A DNA stretch of 64,000 nucleotides from Gemmatimonadota bacterium (GTDB lineage Bacteria; Gemmatimonadota; Gemmatimonadetes; Gemmatimonadales; GWC2-71-9): positions 1-64,000 of the forward strand of contig JANYLJ010000002.1 in assembly GCA_025357945.1 (NCBI GenBank), in the 5' to 3' direction. Positions within the stretch are counted from its first letter, which is position 1; every line of letters begins with the position of its first letter. This document shows, piece after piece, positions 1 through 8,671 of this stretch. The translations under genes were made by a program, and so were the position numbers. Below the pieces are notes generated by a model, which made no database searches, was not told where the DNA came from, and saw only the letters and a program-made list of their open reading frames with translations.

Positions 1-854
1 CCGGCGAGCAGTTGCGGGACGTGGCGGAAGCGATCGATCTCAGCACGACCACGGTGCGCCGGTGGTGGAAGCGGTATCAGGCGGAGGGGGACGCGGGGCT
101 CCGGGACCGCTCGAGCCGGCCGCACCGCTCACCGCGCGCGCTGCCCCGCTGTCGGCGGCGACAGATCACGCGCCGTCGGCACTGGGGCTGGAGCTCGCTC
201 CGCATTGCGCGCGATCTGCAGCTGCCGCTCCCCACGGTCGTGCCTGTGCAGCGCCGGCTGGGGCTGGCGCGGATTCCGCGGCCGGCGCCACCGCCGGTCG
301 TGCGGTATGAGCGCGCCGAGCCTGGGGAGCTGGTCCACCTGGACATCAAGAAGCTCGGGCGCTTCCAGCGGGTGGGGCACCGCATTCACGGGGATCGCAC
401 CCGGCACACGCCGCGGGCGGGCTACGACTACTTGCCCATCGCGATCGACGATCGGACGCGGCTGGCCTATGGCGCCCTGCTCCCCGACGAGACCGGCGCC
501 AGCGCGGCGGCTTTTCTGACCGTGGCGCAGCGCTGGTTTGCACGAAAGGGCGTCCGGATCCAGGCCCTGCTGACCGACAACGGCAGCGCGTATCGGAGCC
601 ACCTGTTTGCGGCGGCCTGCCGGGCGCTCGGGATCCGGCATCATCGCACCCGGCCGTACTCGCCGCAGACCAACGGCAAGGCGGAGCGCTTTATCCGCAC
701 CTGCTTGAGCGAATGGGCGTACGCGCGGTCCTATCGCACCTCGGTGGCGCGGGCGAGCGCGCTGTCGGATTTCCTGCGATACTACAATCAGGATCGCTTT
801 CACATGGGCATCAACGGGCTCACTCCCATGCAACGCCTGCTGGGGCATCAGTGA
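1..854 (+). CDS. IS481-family transposase (5' truncated by window)
   Basis: This DDE/RNase H-fold integrase is expected to cut and join the ends of its own insertion sequence. The visible 280-odd residues start with the recognition part of a helix-turn-helix (DVAEAIDLSTTTVRRWWKRY), followed by an arginine-rich linker and the rve catalytic core. Counting from the TTG at 12, the catalytic triad is D111 (HLDIKKL), D189 (TDNGSAY) and E225 (NGKAERF), all intact. The reading frame stays open upstream of that TTG (GEQLRDVAEA), so the true start lies outside the window. No frameshift is seen, so the element may be active. Family assignment is secure; activity is an inference. Confidence 0.93.
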   Translation, partial: GEQLRDVAEAIDLSTTTVRRWWKRYQAEGDAGLRDRSSRPHRSPRALPRCRRRQITRRRHWGWSSLRIARDLQLPLPTVVPVQRRLGLARIPRPAPPPVVRYERAEPGELVHLDIKKLGRFQRVGHRIHGDRTRHTPRAGYDYLPIAIDDRTRLAYGALLPDETGASAAAFLTVAQRWFARKGVRIQALLTDNGSAYRSHLFAAACRALGIRHHRTRPYSPQTNGKAERFIRTCLSEWAYARSYRTSVARASALSDFLRYYNQDRFHMGINGLTPMQRLLGHQ

Positions 855-875
855 ACAACGTCTTCATCAACAACA
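1..875 (+). mobile_element. IS481-family insertion sequence, left part outside window
   Basis: The element contains one DDE transposase frame that runs in from beyond the left edge. Directly after its stop codon comes an AACAACGTCTTCATCAAC stretch that ends in ACA near 875. IS481-family elements end in ...ACA, so the right terminus is placed there by inference. The left inverted repeat and any target duplication are not visible. Non-mobile sequence (the end of a minus-strand membrane protein gene) begins by 903. Confidence 0.7.
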
Positions 876-902
876 TCTAGTTCGCGCCGCTACGCGCTCG
901 CT

Positions 903-1421
903 CTACAGATACCTCAGGTACCGCGCCGTCGCCATCGCCACCACGGCGATGACCAGGAAGATCGTCGCGACCTTTCCGAACGCGATCAGCCGCGCCCGTG
1001 CCGCATCGACCTGCGCTGAGATGGCCACTCGCGATTCGGCTGGCGCCTGCATCATCTCCGCGCCGAGTGCGCCGAGCCGCTTCAACGCCGGGTTGATCGC
1101 CAGTAATCCAATCAGGAAGGCGACGATCGCCGCGATCATCCCGGTCGTGTATCCGATGCCGTCGGGCGAGTGAAACCAATTGGGTGTGAAGTTCCCGGAA
1201 TCCCGCCGCACCAGGTCGAGCCCGGAGAGAATCGTCAGCGTCGCAGCGCCGAGAATGACGTGGAAATAGCGCCGCTTGATGAGCTCCTGCATCACCCGAA
1301 AACCTGCCGGGCCGGCCGCAGCGATCGCAGGACCGACCAGGAAGTTCATCAACATCACCCCGCCGGCCCAGAACACCGCACAGCCGATGTGCACGATTCG
1401 CAGTACGATGACGGCACCCAT
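903..1421 (-). CDS. four-TM membrane protein, CopD-like, unknown function
   Basis: The 172-residue protein has four hydrophobic segments at about residues 3-28, 50-68, 88-108 and 148-168. The first carries an early His and a Trp (IVHIGCAVFWAGG), a layout seen in CopD/DUF2269-like integral membrane proteins. I do not recognise a specific function. It is the last gene after nfeD and flotillin on the same strand, 47 nt downstream of flotillin, and has a GGAGG ribosome-binding site just before its ATG, so it is probably co-transcribed with them. A haem or metal role is possible from the conserved-looking His in TM1 but is not demonstrated. Confidence 0.8.
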   Translation of the reverse strand: MGAVIVLRIVHIGCAVFWAGGVMLMNFLVGPAIAAAGPAGFRVMQELIKRRYFHVILGAATLTILSGLDLVRRDSGNFTPNWFHSPDGIGYTTGMIAAIVAFLIGLLAINPALKRLGALGAEMMQAPAESRVAISAQVDAARARLIAFGKVATIFLVIAVVAMATARYLRYL

Positions 1422-1468
1422 GCTCCCTCCCTGAGTGTGTGTGTGAAATGTCGCGACTGCTGCGGCGA

Positions 1469-2824
1469 TTACCGCGTCTTCGATGCCGGCGGCTGGGCCA
1501 CCGGCGGCGGCGTATCGGCGCGTGCCGCTACGTCGGCGACGTTACCGAGGAGGCCGCCGCGGCTGACCAACTGCGCCGCGAGCACCGTCTGGATCACGCT
1601 CACGATGTTGCTGGTCGTCGTCTCGGCAGCACCGGCACCGCCACCCCCGGAAATCGTGACCATCTTCGCATTCGACAACGCCTCGGCGATCACCGGGGCG
1701 ATCTGCGGCAACATCTCGATCTGGCGATAGCGGAAATAGCTTTCGCCCCCCGCCTGAATCGCCTGATTTACCTTCTGGATGCTTTCCGCCGTCGCGTCCG
1801 CGACACGACGGATGCGGATCGCTTCGGCGTCGGCCGACGCTTCTGCCTCGAGCCGTACCCGCGCGGCGTCGGCCTTCGCCTGCGCGATCTGCGTGGCGTC
1901 GAGTTCGGCGACACGCTGCAGCCCCTGCGCTTCCTGGCGCTTCGCCTCGGCCTGTGCGATCAATGCCGCGTTGGATGCCTTGGTCTGCTCCAGTTCGCGT
2001 TGCTTGTCGGAGATCGCCCGCTCGGCATCAAGCTGGGCTTCTTTCGACCGGCGCGCCTGGTTCGCCGCTACGATCTCGGAGTTCGCCTGCGCCTCTGCCG
2101 CCGACTGCCGACGCCGTGCCTCGGCGACTTCCGACTGCACGATCTTGATGTTGAGCGAATTGAAGATCAGTCCCAGGTCGGTCAGTTCGCGCGAACACGC
2201 CTTGCGGATGATCACCGCGAGCGGGTCGTCGTCGTCCTCCATGACGGCAACTTCGGCCGCAGTCATCCCGGTGGTGTCATGCACCTTCACCGGGACCGGC
2301 TGCACCATCGGCGCCGCGTTGGCTCCCGGGAGCAGCGACCGCGACGCGCTCGGCGTGGCCTTCGCCGAGAAGAGCTGATCGTGCGTGAGCAGGTTGATGG
2401 CGCGGCGCCCTGAGCTCGACAGCAGGTCGGTGAGCGTGCTGAGCTGGTCGCCATCGCTCTTGGAAAAGAAGCGGTTGGCCGCCGTGCGAATCAGCACGTC
2501 GCTGTCGCCCACCGAGACGATCGCGCTGGCAAGGACGCGCACCTTGATCGGTCGTGGCGTGCCGGTATCGTCGATATCGGCGGTCTGGTCCGTGATGTCG
2601 AGGTCGACGTTGATCACCTTGCTGGAGATCGTTGTCCCGGTCGTGAGCAACGGGATCTCCTTCGACTTGCCGGGGCCGCGATAGATCACGGTGCCGCCCT
2701 GCAACCAGCTCACCATGCGAATCGTCCCCGCTTCCACGTTGCGCAGAAAGCTGGCGACGATGACCGGAACAACGATGACGACGAAGACGACCCCGCCGAC
2801 GATGACCAACAATCCCGAACTCAT
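1469..2824 (-). CDS. flotillin-like SPFH/Band-7 membrane scaffold protein
   Basis: Bacterial flotillins organise membrane microdomains and help assemble or stabilise membrane complexes. This 451-residue protein has the family order. An N-terminal hydrophobic anchor (about residues 4-26) is followed by an SPFH/Band-7 domain to about residue 230. An Ala/Glu/Arg-rich coiled coil with repeated EA heptads spans about residues 230-345, and a Gly-rich hinge (ISGGGGAGAAETTTSNIVSVIQ) leads to the C-terminal oligomerisation tail. It lies 36 nt after an NfeD-type gene, the classical flotillin partner, so the two form one operon. Length and architecture match FloT/YuaG-type proteins. Confidence 0.93.
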   Translation of the reverse strand: MSSGLLVIVGGVVFVVIVVPVIVASFLRNVEAGTIRMVSWLQGGTVIYRGPGKSKEIPLLTTGTTISSKVINVDLDITDQTADIDDTGTPRPIKVRVLASAIVSVGDSDVLIRTAANRFFSKSDGDQLSTLTDLLSSSGRRAINLLTHDQLFSAKATPSASRSLLPGANAAPMVQPVPVKVHDTTGMTAAEVAVMEDDDDPLAVIIRKACSRELTDLGLIFNSLNIKIVQSEVAEARRRQSAAEAQANSEIVAANQARRSKEAQLDAERAISDKQRELEQTKASNAALIAQAEAKRQEAQGLQRVAELDATQIAQAKADAARVRLEAEASADAEAIRIRRVADATAESIQKVNQAIQAGGESYFRYRQIEMLPQIAPVIAEALSNAKMVTISGGGGAGAAETTTSNIVSVIQTVLAAQLVSRGGLLGNVADVAARADTPPPVAQPPASKTR

Positions 2825-2860
2825 GCACTGCTCCGTGACTCGAGAAACGTGAATGACATG

Positions 2861-3499
2861 TTACAGCAACGACACCGTGCAACGCTGGCGTGCAGCGTCG
2901 ACGTCTTCGATACGCACCAGTTGGCCCGCCCGAACCTTCGCACCGGTTGCCCGATCGGCCGACGACAACGTCGCCAGGACCTGCTGCACCTGGCCGTCGA
3001 CTTCCACCGCGATGACCCCCTGGCCGTTCTTGTCGAAATTGGAAACGACCGTCGCCTCACTGGTAATCGCGGACTCGAGTGTGATTGCCGGATTGGAGGC
3101 GAAGCGCATCGACAACTGCCACAGCGGCGCCACGAGCAGGCGCTCGATGGCGATCCCGCCCGCGATCGCGGCGCCGAGGAGAATCGCCCCGCCAACCCAC
3201 GACCTGAGCGCCACTCCGACGAGTCCGAAGCCCAGCATACCGGCGAACAGGAAGCGCGGCGACATGAGCATCCACGTCGCCGCCTGCGCGCCGATGCCCT
3301 GAGTCGGCGCGCCCCCGTGGCCGTGCGCCTGCCCGCCGGCATGACCGTGGGAGCCATGACCGTGGCCGCCGGCATGTCCATGCCCGCCGCCGTGACCACC
3401 ATGGCCGTGGGCCCCGCCGCCGTGGCGACCAAGGCCGCTCACTGCCATCGTAGCGAGGCCAACCATGCCCAGGATCAGGCAGAAGAGATAAATGTCCAT
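2861..3499 (-). CDS. NfeD-like membrane protein with histidine-rich segment
   Basis: This NfeD-family protein without the ClpP-like protease domain is typical of flotillin operons, where it is thought to work with flotillin in the membrane. The chosen ATG gives 212 residues starting MDIYLFCLILGM. There is a TM helix at about residues 2-23, then a glycine/histidine segment (residues 25-63, 12 His), two more hydrophobic stretches (about 75-122), and a C-terminal OB-like beta domain ending in VRIEDVDAARQRCTVSLL. Longer frames upstream lack membrane-protein character, so the ATG at 3499 is preferred. The His-rich insertion is not a normal part of the family and suggests metal binding (inference). 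Confidence 0.88.
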   Translation of the reverse strand: MDIYLFCLILGMVGLATMAVSGLGRHGGGAHGHGGHGGGHGHAGGHGHGSHGHAGGQAHGHGGAPTQGIGAQAATWMLMSPRFLFAGMLGFGLVGVALRSWVGGAILLGAAIAGGIAIERLLVAPLWQLSMRFASNPAITLESAITSEATVVSNFDKNGQGVIAVEVDGQVQQVLATLSSADRATGAKVRAGQLVRIEDVDAARQRCTVSLL

Positions 3500-3853
3500 G
3501 TATTGAGCCGCAAAGAATAATGCTTCCGGGCAACAGCGGTGCGTTTGACGGTGCGGTGCTTTCGGTGTATCGTCGGTTTCCAACAAAACGTGACGGAAGG
3601 TTTGCCAGCGTGGATTACCAACCAGAACAACATATTATCGCACAAAATCGCGAGAATATACCCGAATCGGTCCCGAAAACTGGCCGAATCGCCAGATCTG
3701 GTACCGCCATGATTACGGCGTACGCGTCGCCTGCTCATCGGGTTGAATCAGTTGCCAAACATGCGGCTGGGCGCGCTACGGGTGACCAAGCGGCAGGCTG
3801 AGCCCTGTGCCGGTGCGGCTCCACCGCGAAGCAGTTCGAGCCCGCAGGCCGGC
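3500..3853. other. intergenic region upstream of nfeD-flotillin
   Basis: This 354-nt gap separates the nfeD start from the end of the quinone oxidoreductase gene, both on the minus strand. Its middle (about 3580-3680) is clearly more AT-rich than the genes around it, which suits a promoter. I found no credible small gene, tRNA or long inverted repeat in it. Short frames there have no family resemblance. Confidence 0.6.
3634..3642 (-). promoter_or_regulatory. possible extended -10 element for nfeD operon
   Basis: Read on the minus strand, the AT-rich patch contains TGCGATAAT, an extended -10 type sequence (TGn plus a one-mismatch TATAAT), about 140 nt before the nfeD ATG. No good -35 hexamer is seen at 17 nt. 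This is a weak, sequence-only suggestion. Confidence 0.3.
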
Positions 3854-4813
3854 TCACCACGCCAGGACCACCTTCCCGAACGTTTCATTCCCCTGCATCG
3901 CTCGGTGTGCCTCAGCGATCTCCCGCATCGGCAGCACCCGATCCACGATCGGTACCAGGCGACCGTCACCGAACATCGGTAGCACCTGCCGCGCGAACCG
4001 CGCGACGAGCTCGATCCGCTCGTCGAGCGGCCGCACTCGCATCGCAGTTCCGATGATCTCCAATCGCTTCCGCAGCACCAGGCTGAGGTCGATTCCGGGA
4101 GCACTTGCGCCGGTCATCGTTCCAAGGACGACCAGGCGACCGCGCGGTGCAAGTAGTGCCAGGTTCTGCTCCAGTGCCTTCGCACCAAGCGTGTCAACGA
4201 TCACCTGTACCGGCTCGCCCACGCGGGCCGGCCAGTCGGCGTCGGTGGTCAGCACACCCGCGGCCATTCCGAGCGGGCGGCACCGTTCGAGCTTCGCCGC
4301 CGTACGTGATGTTCCGACGATCACCAGCTGCAACGCGCGACCGACCTGCGCTGCCGCTGTGCCGACACCGCTCCCGATCGCATGCACCAGCACACGATCT
4401 CCCGCGGCCGCCCGGCCACGCAGCACCATGGCATCCCACGCCGTGAGGAAGGCTTCAGGAATTGCCGCGGCGTCCGGGAAGCCCAGGGCCGGCGGAATCG
4501 GCAGTGCCTCCCGCTCGTCCACCACCACGAGCTCCGCGTGTGCCCCGCCACCGACCAGTCCCATCACGCGATCACCAACGCGCCAGCGCGTCACGCCAGA
4601 CCCGATCGCGCGAACCTCGCCGGCATACTCGAGTCCGGGGATGTCGGCCGGCCACCCCGGCGGGGCGGGATACTTGCCGGCGCGCTGCAACAGGTCGGCG
4701 CGATTCAGCCCGGCGGCCCGCACGGCGACCAGAATCTGTTGATCACCGGGAACCGCATCGGGGCGTTCGGTGATTGCGATGACGTCGGGCGACGGGTGCG
4801 TGATCGCGAGCAT
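3854..4813 (-). CDS. NAD(P)H quinone oxidoreductase, PIG3/zeta-crystallin type
   Basis: This is a medium-chain dehydrogenase/reductase that lacks structural zinc and would transfer electrons from NADPH to quinones. The 319-residue protein has the GroES-like N-domain (GLNRADLLQRAGKYPAPPGWPADIPGLEYAGEV) and a Rossmann fold with the glycine signature IGSGVGTAAAQ. It ends with the family tail GNETFGKVVLAW. The ATG at 4813 (MLAITHPSPD) is preferred over a TTG ten codons upstream because family members begin with a short beta strand of this kind. It is monocistronic as far as can be seen: the M28 peptidase behind it ends 113 nt upstream on the same strand. Confidence 0.92.
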   Translation of the reverse strand: MLAITHPSPDVIAITERPDAVPGDQQILVAVRAAGLNRADLLQRAGKYPAPPGWPADIPGLEYAGEVRAIGSGVTRWRVGDRVMGLVGGGAHAELVVVDEREALPIPPALGFPDAAAIPEAFLTAWDAMVLRGRAAAGDRVLVHAIGSGVGTAAAQVGRALQLVIVGTSRTAAKLERCRPLGMAAGVLTTDADWPARVGEPVQVIVDTLGAKALEQNLALLAPRGRLVVLGTMTGASAPGIDLSLVLRKRLEIIGTAMRVRPLDERIELVARFARQVLPMFGDGRLVPIVDRVLPMREIAEAHRAMQGNETFGKVVLAW

Positions 4814-4926
4814 GCAGCCAAAGGTGCCCCTCGCGCTGGGCAAAGCGAAGGGCGGCCGGTCTCAAGTCCCCCGTACCGCCGCGCACCCATTTGCCGAGGC
4901 CCATCGCAGCGCCCATCGAATCAGGC

Positions 4927-6399
4927 TCAGTGCGGCATCATCCCGTCGCGCATGGCGGCGTGCCACGCGAAAGAGGCCAGCACCACGGCGGCTTCCTTGA
5001 GGTCATCCGGGCGCACCCGTTCGTAGAAGTCCATGTTGGTGTGGTGCTCGCGTGTGTCGTAGCCGCGATAGTCCTGCAGGCTGTTGAAGCCGGGGACCCC
5101 GAGCGCGGTGAACGAGAGGTGATCGGTGCTGCCGATCTTTTCGATCACATTGCGCCGCGCGCCAAGGTCACGGAACGGCGCCAACCAGGCATCGAAGATC
5201 GGCGTGACCGCCTGGTTCCCTTCGAGGTACCAGCCGTAGATCGGGCCAGTCCCCGGATCCTGGTTGAGGTACACCGACAACTTCGCGCGCGCCGCGGCGT
5301 TGGCCTCGCCGGCATAGTGCTGCTGCACGTACGCCCGCGAACCGAGCAACCCCTCTTCCTCGCCACCCCAGAGCGCCATCCGGATCGTGCGCCGCGGCGC
5401 TGCCCCGATTGTCCTGAGGATTCGCATCGCCTCCATCACCGTGGCGACGGCATCCGCGTTGTCGGTCGCACCGGTCGCCGCATGCCAAGAGTCGAGATGC
5501 GCTCCCAGCAATACCACCTCGTCGCCGATGCGCGCGTCGCGGCCCGGAATCTCCGCAATCACGTTGTAGCCGTTGGTGTCGCCGGCAAAGTACCGCGTGG
5601 TCACGTTCACCTTGAGCGTGACCGGCGCACCGCCCTGTAGCGCTCGCACGATCAGGTTGTAGTGCTCCGGCGCCACGATTATCGATGGCACCGCATCGTC
5701 TCGCGTGGTGCGCTGACCAAGGACAAACACCGTTCCATCGGTGCCCTGGCTCGGCTGCAGCACCGCCGCAGCGTGAACCTCGCGCAGTAGCGTGGCGAGC
5801 GCCGCGCCGCGCAATGGTCCGCTCGCATTGATCATTGGCGGCGCCCCGATCGGCACCGGTTGATCGTGCTCGCTCGGCTGAGGCCGATCCGCCGTGATGA
5901 ATCGCTCCTGCGGCCGCGTCGCGAGCACGATCGCACCACGCAGCTCCGCGGCGCGAGCCCGCACGGCGTCCGCCGTCGCCAGGTCGCCGATGTACACCGG
6001 CCTGCCGACGATCTCACCCGCCGTCGACGGCGTCCACGCTTCGGCGTATCCGATCAGCGGGAAATATCGCGGCGTGAGCATTTCCAGCGTTTGCTGCTCG
6101 AGTGCCCAGCCACGCCCGAACGGCCAGCTCTCCTGGTGCACGTCGGCAAGTCCGTACAGCGTCAACTGTGCCGCCGACCAATCGGCGGCGCGCTTGAACG
6201 CCGGACTGCCGGTGAGCCGCGGTCCAACCACGTTCGTGAGGTGGTCGAACAGGTCGAGCACGCGCGAGCGATTGAGTCCCTCGTCGCGGATCCGGGCATT
6301 CATCGCCGAGTCGATCCGTTCGGCGGCGGGTGCCTGGGCCGCGGCACCGGTCGCCACGATAACGGTCGCCAGTCCCGCCAGTCCCCATCGAAATCGCAT
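4927..6399 (-). CDS. secreted M28-family metallopeptidase
   Basis: This is a zinc aminopeptidase or carboxypeptidase-Q-like enzyme for extracytoplasmic peptide breakdown. From the ATG at 6399, preceded by a GAGGTG ribosome-binding site, the 490-residue product starts with a signal peptide (MRFRWGLAGLATVIVATGAAAQ). A PA-like insert domain follows, then the M28 core with the co-catalytic zinc ligands and acids in order: the His and Asp of GAHLDSWHAATGATDNADA, the Glu pair of WGGEEEGLLGS, the Asp of NQDPGTG and the His of GSTDHLSF. It is divergent from the kinase gene that starts at 6582. Substrate preference cannot be read from the sequence. Confidence 0.93.
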   Translation of the reverse strand: MRFRWGLAGLATVIVATGAAAQAPAAERIDSAMNARIRDEGLNRSRVLDLFDHLTNVVGPRLTGSPAFKRAADWSAAQLTLYGLADVHQESWPFGRGWALEQQTLEMLTPRYFPLIGYAEAWTPSTAGEIVGRPVYIGDLATADAVRARAAELRGAIVLATRPQERFITADRPQPSEHDQPVPIGAPPMINASGPLRGAALATLLREVHAAAVLQPSQGTDGTVFVLGQRTTRDDAVPSIIVAPEHYNLIVRALQGGAPVTLKVNVTTRYFAGDTNGYNVIAEIPGRDARIGDEVVLLGAHLDSWHAATGATDNADAVATVMEAMRILRTIGAAPRRTIRMALWGGEEEGLLGSRAYVQQHYAGEANAAARAKLSVYLNQDPGTGPIYGWYLEGNQAVTPIFDAWLAPFRDLGARRNVIEKIGSTDHLSFTALGVPGFNSLQDYRGYDTREHHTNMDFYERVRPDDLKEAAVVLASFAWHAAMRDGMMPH

Positions 6400-6581
6400 T
6401 CGGACACCTCGCGTGATGAATCGGAAATCTCGTCGCTCGACCGGAACTGGGCCAGCTCTCCTTGTCCGGCGGGACCTCGATGAGGCAGTGGAGGCGTTCA
6501 GGCAGGGTCCGGCTGCTGGCTGACATCGCGCCGCCACGGTATTCTGCATCCTCGGGCCACTTCCCTTCGCCAGGCCGCAAC

Positions 6582-8558
6582 ATGCACGAATTTGCCAACA
6601 CGGTAGTCGCCGATCGATACGCCATCGAGCGAGAGCTCGGCCGGGGCGGAATGGCCACCGTCTGGCTGGCCCGTGACCTGCGCCACGAACGCCTCGTCGC
6701 GATCAAGATCCTCCATCCAGAGCTGGCCGGGGCGATTGGGGTGGACCGATTTGTCCGCGAGGTGAAGCTCACCGGCCGGCTTCAGCATCCCAACATTGTG
6801 CCGATTCTGGACTCTGGTGTGCTCCGCGGCCCCGATGGGGTGTCGTTGCCGTGGTATGCGATGTCGTACCTCGAGGGTGAATCGCTACGCACCTCGCTCG
6901 CCCGGGAGCAACAGCTGCCAATCGAAGAGGCGTTGCGGATCACCGAAGCGGTGGCCGGCGCGCTCCAGGCGGCGCACCGGCAAGGTATCGTCCACCGGGA
7001 CATCAAACCGGAGAACGTGCTCCTCGCGGATGGTGTTGTCTACGTCGTCGATTTCGGGATCGCCAAAGCGTTGATCGAAACCGGAGGCGAACGCCTCACC
7101 AGCACGGGCCTTGCGATCGGCACTCCCGCCTATATGAGCCCCGAACAGGCGTCGGGTGGTCAGGTCGATGCCCGGACTGATCAGTACAGCCTCGCTACCG
7201 TGCTCTACGAGATGCTGGCGGGCGAACCGCCATTCAACGGCCCCACAGCCCAGGCCATCATGGCCCGCCGTCTCGCCGAGCCGGCCCGGCCGCTACACGC
7301 CGTAAGGTCGACCGTGCCGGAGCCGGTCGAACGGGCGGTGCTCAAGGCGTTGGAACGCGTGCCGGTTGATCGCTTCCCCGACGTGTCTGCGTTTGCCGCG
7401 GCACTTAACGCTCCCGCTTCGTCCCGGATGTCTCGAAACGTCCGCCGTCTGGACCCGCGCCGCGTCGTCGTTGCCGCTGCGCTGCTCGCCGTCGCCGCGA
7501 CCGGGGTCTGGCTGCTCGCGTCGCGTGGCCGGGTCGGCCAGGCGCATACCACGACACCCGAAGTCACCGCCCTCTACCAGCGCGGCCTCCGAGCGTACGA
7601 CCGGCGGACCCCGGGCGGAATCGTCGAGGCCATCTCGGCCTTCAACGCGGCCATTGGGCGCGACTCGGCCTACGCACCCGCGTGGACCGCATTGGCAAAG
7701 TCGTACGTCCGCGCCGAAGAGCGGTTGTTCGCGGTTCCCGGGCTTCCCGAGGAAAACTTGCTGGAGCGGGCGGTCGCTGCGGTGGACCGGGCGCTCGCCA
7801 TAGACTCGGGAAGCGCCGATGCGTGGCTCACCCGGGGCATGGTGAGCTTTCGCGTCGATCCGACCGACGACGGGCCGGCACTCCGCGCGATCCGGCAAGC
7901 CATCAAGCTCGATTCGACCCAGGCCCAGGCCTGGCACTTTCTGGCACGCGCGCTGGTCGAACAGGGGGACGCGGCTGGGGCAGTTGTGGCTTGGCGTCGC
8001 TGCGTGAGACTGAGCCCGACCTACACGCAGGGCGTCGCGTTCCTGGCGCTGGCGTACTATTGGCGCCGCCAGTACGACAGCGCCGCGGTCTGGGCCGACA
8101 GCGCCATCGCCCTGGATCCCAGCTACCTCTTAGGGCGCTCGGCTTCCGGCTACGTCGCCGTCGAGCGCGGCGACTTTCCGCGAGGCGCGGCGGCTTTCGA
8201 CGCCGCACGGCGGCTCAGTACCAACGTGGAAGTGGTGAATGCGCTCGCTGGTCGTGCGCTGGTGGACGCTCGGGCCGGGCGACGCCCGGAGGCTCGGGCC
8301 GACCTCCATAGGGTAGACTCACTCGCGGCCGTCTACGTACCGTTCCCGCTGCACACCGCCGTGTCCCTAGCTCAAGTCTACGCGGCGCTCGGTGAAGTCG
8401 ATCGGGCCGTACAGTGGCTCACCAGGTACGCGACCCGTCGAGACCTCCACTTCCAGCTCCACCTGCGCTGCGACCCGCCGTTCGACCCGATCAGGGGCGA
8501 CCAGCGCTTCCGGTCACTCCTCATCTCGCCGGCTCCGCCGCCGGGGCGGGGCTGCTAG
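6582..8558 (+). CDS. Hanks-type Ser/Thr protein kinase with TM helix and TPR domain
   Basis: This is a membrane-anchored signalling kinase. The ATG at 6582 gives 658 residues. The kinase domain occupies residues 13-270, with glycine loop GRGGMATV (20-27), ATP-binding K42, catalytic HRDIKPEN (D140), DFG (157-159) and activation segment [11 protein letters not shown]. All key residues are present, so it should be active. A single TM helix (RRVVVAAALLAVAATGVWLLA) follows near residue 290. The C-terminal half, presumably extracytoplasmic, is built of TPR-like helical repeats, a common sensor or scaffold arrangement in Acidobacteria- and Gemmatimonadota-like genomes. The stop codon TAG (8556-8558) coincides with the left part of an inverted repeat described separately. 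Confidence 0.95.
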   Translation: MHEFANTVVADRYAIERELGRGGMATVWLARDLRHERLVAIKILHPELAGAIGVDRFVREVKLTGRLQHPNIVPILDSGVLRGPDGVSLPWYAMSYLEGESLRTSLAREQQLPIEEALRITEAVAGALQAAHRQGIVHRDIKPENVLLADGVVYVVDFGIAKALIETGGERLTSTGLAIGTPAYMSPEQASGGQVDARTDQYSLATVLYEMLAGEPPFNGPTAQAIMARRLAEPARPLHAVRSTVPEPVERAVLKALERVPVDRFPDVSAFAAALNAPASSRMSRNVRRLDPRRVVVAAALLAVAATGVWLLASRGRVGQAHTTTPEVTALYQRGLRAYDRRTPGGIVEAISAFNAAIGRDSAYAPAWTALAKSYVRAEERLFAVPGLPEENLLERAVAAVDRALAIDSGSADAWLTRGMVSFRVDPTDDGPALRAIRQAIKLDSTQAQAWHFLARALVEQGDAAGAVVAWRRCVRLSPTYTQGVAFLALAYYWRRQYDSAAVWADSAIALDPSYLLGRSASGYVAVERGDFPRGAAAFDAARRLSTNVEVVNALAGRALVDARAGRRPEARADLHRVDSLAAVYVPFPLHTAVSLAQVYAALGEVDRAVQWLTRYATRRDLHFQLHLRCDPPFDPIRGDQRFRSLLISPAPPPGRGC

Positions 8559-8621
8559 CCCAGTCGGCCGCCGCCGACCGCTGACCAGCTCGGACCGGGC
8601 GGGGCTCAACTGGTGTTAGCG
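8555..8621 (+). repeat. imperfect inverted repeat, attC-like, left of higBA
   Basis: CTAGCCCAGTCGGCCGCC at the left and GGGGCTCAACTGGTGTTAG at the right form an imperfect hairpin. The right end reads GGGGCTCAACTGGTGTTAGCG, which resembles the L'-R' half of class-1 cassette attC sites (for example GGCTTAACTCAAGCGTTAG). The left core box (CTAGC) is poor. It may be a degenerate attC site or simply a secondary GTT insertion point next to the kinase gene. Confidence 0.4.
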
Positions 8622-8637
8622 CCTACAGAGTCAAGCC

Positions 8638-8666
8638 TTGACATTAGTAACGTCGCGCGTTACTAT
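8638..8666 (+). promoter_or_regulatory. higBA promoter with palindromic operator
   Basis: A perfect -35 hexamer TTGACA (8638-8643) is followed by exactly 17 nt and the -10 hexamer TACTAT (8661-8666). Between them, and covering the first bases of the -10, lies the perfect inverted repeat AGTAACG-N5-CGTTACT (8646-8664), a good fit for autorepression by the HigA dimer. The predicted start of transcription (about 8672-8673) coincides with the toxin ATG at 8672, so the mRNA would be leaderless. Confidence 0.75.
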
Positions 8667-8671
8667 TCCCC

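Noticed and set aside
1439-2413. Plus-strand frame of 324 codons opposite flotillin
   Set aside because: Arg/Leu-rich shadow of the flotillin coiled coil in high-GC DNA; no ribosome-binding site or family.
8555-8621. Reading the inverted repeat left of higBA as an ordinary terminator of the kinase gene
   Set aside because: The stems are interrupted and there is no T-run. The right half matches attC arms better, although a weak terminator role cannot be excluded.
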